The notes under the pieces: generated by a model | Database searches by the model: none | Told to the model about the DNA's origin: nothing | What the model saw: the letters and a program-made list of their open reading frames with translations, nothing else | Translations under genes and position numbers: made by a program | From: Actinomycetota bacterium | GTDB lineage: Bacteria > Actinomycetota > Acidimicrobiia > Acidimicrobiales > JACCXE01 | Direction of reading: 5' to 3' | DNA: 5,670 nucleotides | Assembly: GCA_013697265.1 (NCBI GenBank) | Contig: JACCXE010000085.1 | Span: 1 to 5,670 of the forward strand | Shown here: positions 4,761 through 5,670 of the stretch, piece after piece | Layout of the letters: every line of letters begins with the position of its first letter | Numbering within the stretch: position 1 is the first letter of the stretch

Positions 4761-5670
4761 TTACGGCTCGGGATCACCGAAGTCGATGTCCATCCACACC
4801 TCTTCGGGCGCCAGATCCACCGGCGCGGCCAGGTCGATCTGTTCGATTTCGGGCACCACGACCCCGGGTGTAACCGCAGGTGGCGGCGGCGGTGGGAGTG
4901 GCTCGGGGGTCGCCGGTGGTTCGGGAGGTGGCGGCGGCAGGGGCGGATCCGGCGGCAGATCCAGCGGTGCTGGGGGCGGCGGTGGCGGATCCTGGGGCGG
5001 CGGCGGTGCTGGCGAAGGGTCTACGCGAACTGGTTGCGGCGCCGGGGTGGGCGGAACAACCGCAGACTCCTCGACCGCTAACGGAGCCTTTGGCTTGCGC
5101 TTGTAAGTGGGACGCTCCTGACGCCGGGCTTTGCCCGGTTTGGGCTGGGGCTCGTCAATGGCGATCGGCGCGAGGGCTGCCGCGCCGGCGAGCGGATCAC
5201 CCGACGGACCGGACACGGGCTCGGTGCCAAACCAGTCGCCGGCGGCCACAAATGCCGGCTCGTTGTCAGCAATGAGGTAGGGCCCGTCTCTGCCGGGGAC
5301 ATTACGACCGACGAAGCGCCATCCGATGAGACCGAGCGCGGCGGCAGCGCTTACGCCCAGCGCGATCAACAGCAGCGTCGAGTTGTCACCGCCGCCCGAC
5401 GTGGGTGCCGCGGTCGTGCGGGGCGTGCGGGTCGTGGTTGTTGGCTCAGTTGTCGAGGTCGTCGAGTCGATCGACGTCGTCGTGTCTCCGACGATCGTGG
5501 TGTCGACGAATCCGCCCACCGCTGTGGTCGTCGCGCCGCGTTGGCCCCGTCGCGTGGTCGTGGTGGTGCCGCGGCGCCGGGTCGTCGGAGTGGTGCGCGT
5601 TGGCCCCGGAATCACGTCGGTCGTCGACGATCGGGGCGGGGGGGTAGTGGTGCGCGGCGCAGTAGGCGGC
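4761..5670 (-). CDS. Single-pass membrane protein with Thr-rich outer and Pro-rich inner regions, 5'-truncated
   Basis: The frame is open from the window edge, giving 302 codons before TAA. A GTG at 5613-5615 could start it, but Thr/Pro-rich coding continues upstream of it without a stop, so the true start is probably outside. Counting from that GTG: residues 7-72 are a Thr/Arg/Ser-rich, disordered stretch with runs such as TTTTT; residues 79-103 (5307-5381) are one membrane helix; residues 104-185 are mixed with a basic patch (KARRQERPTYKRKPK); residues 188-249 (4869-5054) are Pro runs; and the last 35 residues are acidic. Arg just after the helix and none just before it predict the Thr-rich part outside and the Pro-rich tail inside. 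Thr-rich extracellular linkers may be O-glycosylated in actinobacteria; this is inference. No catalytic domain is visible, and an N-terminal domain could lie beyond the window. Function unknown. Confidence 0.8.
   Translation of the reverse strand, partial: PPTAPRTTTPPPRSSTTDVIPGPTRTTPTTRRRGTTTTTRRGQRGATTTAVGGFVDTTIVGDTTTSIDSTTSTTEPTTTTRTPRTTAAPTSGGGDNSTLLLIALGVSAAAALGLIGWRFVGRNVPGRDGPYLIADNEPAFVAAGDWFGTEPVSGPSGDPLAGAAALAPIAIDEPQPKPGKARRQERPTYKRKPKAPLAVEESAVVPPTPAPQPVRVDPSPAPPPPQDPPPPPPAPLDLPPDPPLPPPPPEPPATPEPLPPPPPPAVTPGVVVPEIEQIDLAAPVDLAPEEVWMDIDFGDPEP

Noticed and set aside
4663..5275. Gly- and Ala-rich plus-strand open frames opposite the Pro-rich tail
   Set aside because: Gly runs are the reverse complement of Pro codons; the minus-strand frame has a membrane helix with sensible topology and is open over 900 bases.

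Overview
The window is a GC-rich bacterial stretch. I infer a high-GC actinomycete, perhaps of the Acidimicrobiia type. The grounds are strong G/C bias at third codon positions, a GTP-type phosphoenolpyruvate carboxykinase, GTG and TTG start codons, and a membrane protein with a Thr-rich linker. No RNA gene, insertion sequence, CRISPR array or phage marker is visible.

Plus strand (1-2359): the 3' two thirds of a GTP-dependent PEP carboxykinase gene (pckG, entering from outside the window). Ten bases later comes a 78-residue stand-alone Lrp/AsnC-type ligand-binding (RAM) domain with no DNA-binding half. A GC-rich hairpin starts at the base after its stop codon. An alpha/beta-hydrolase with a complete Ser-Asp-His triad follows.

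Minus strand (2370-5670), convergent with the first block and separated from it by 10 bases: read in the direction of transcription, first comes a membrane protein with a Thr-rich outer part, one membrane helix and a Pro-rich cytoplasmic tail (its 5' end lies beyond the window). Next is a 203-base gap holding a well-formed 21-codon small ORF and a two-tier stem-loop. Then follow a RIO-type atypical protein kinase, a DUF455-like ferritin-fold diiron protein, and a small four-helix membrane protein. The last three are 59 and 20 bases apart on one strand and look like an operon.

The plus block is ordinary metabolism. The minus block is the more interesting part: an intact RIO-family kinase is placed with a putative diiron oxidase-like protein and a His-bearing membrane protein of unknown role. 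The kinase is preceded by a leader-like small ORF and a potential RNA structure. The kinase C-terminus and the diiron protein N-terminal part also share an identical hexapeptide. Joint function of these genes is inference from gene order only.
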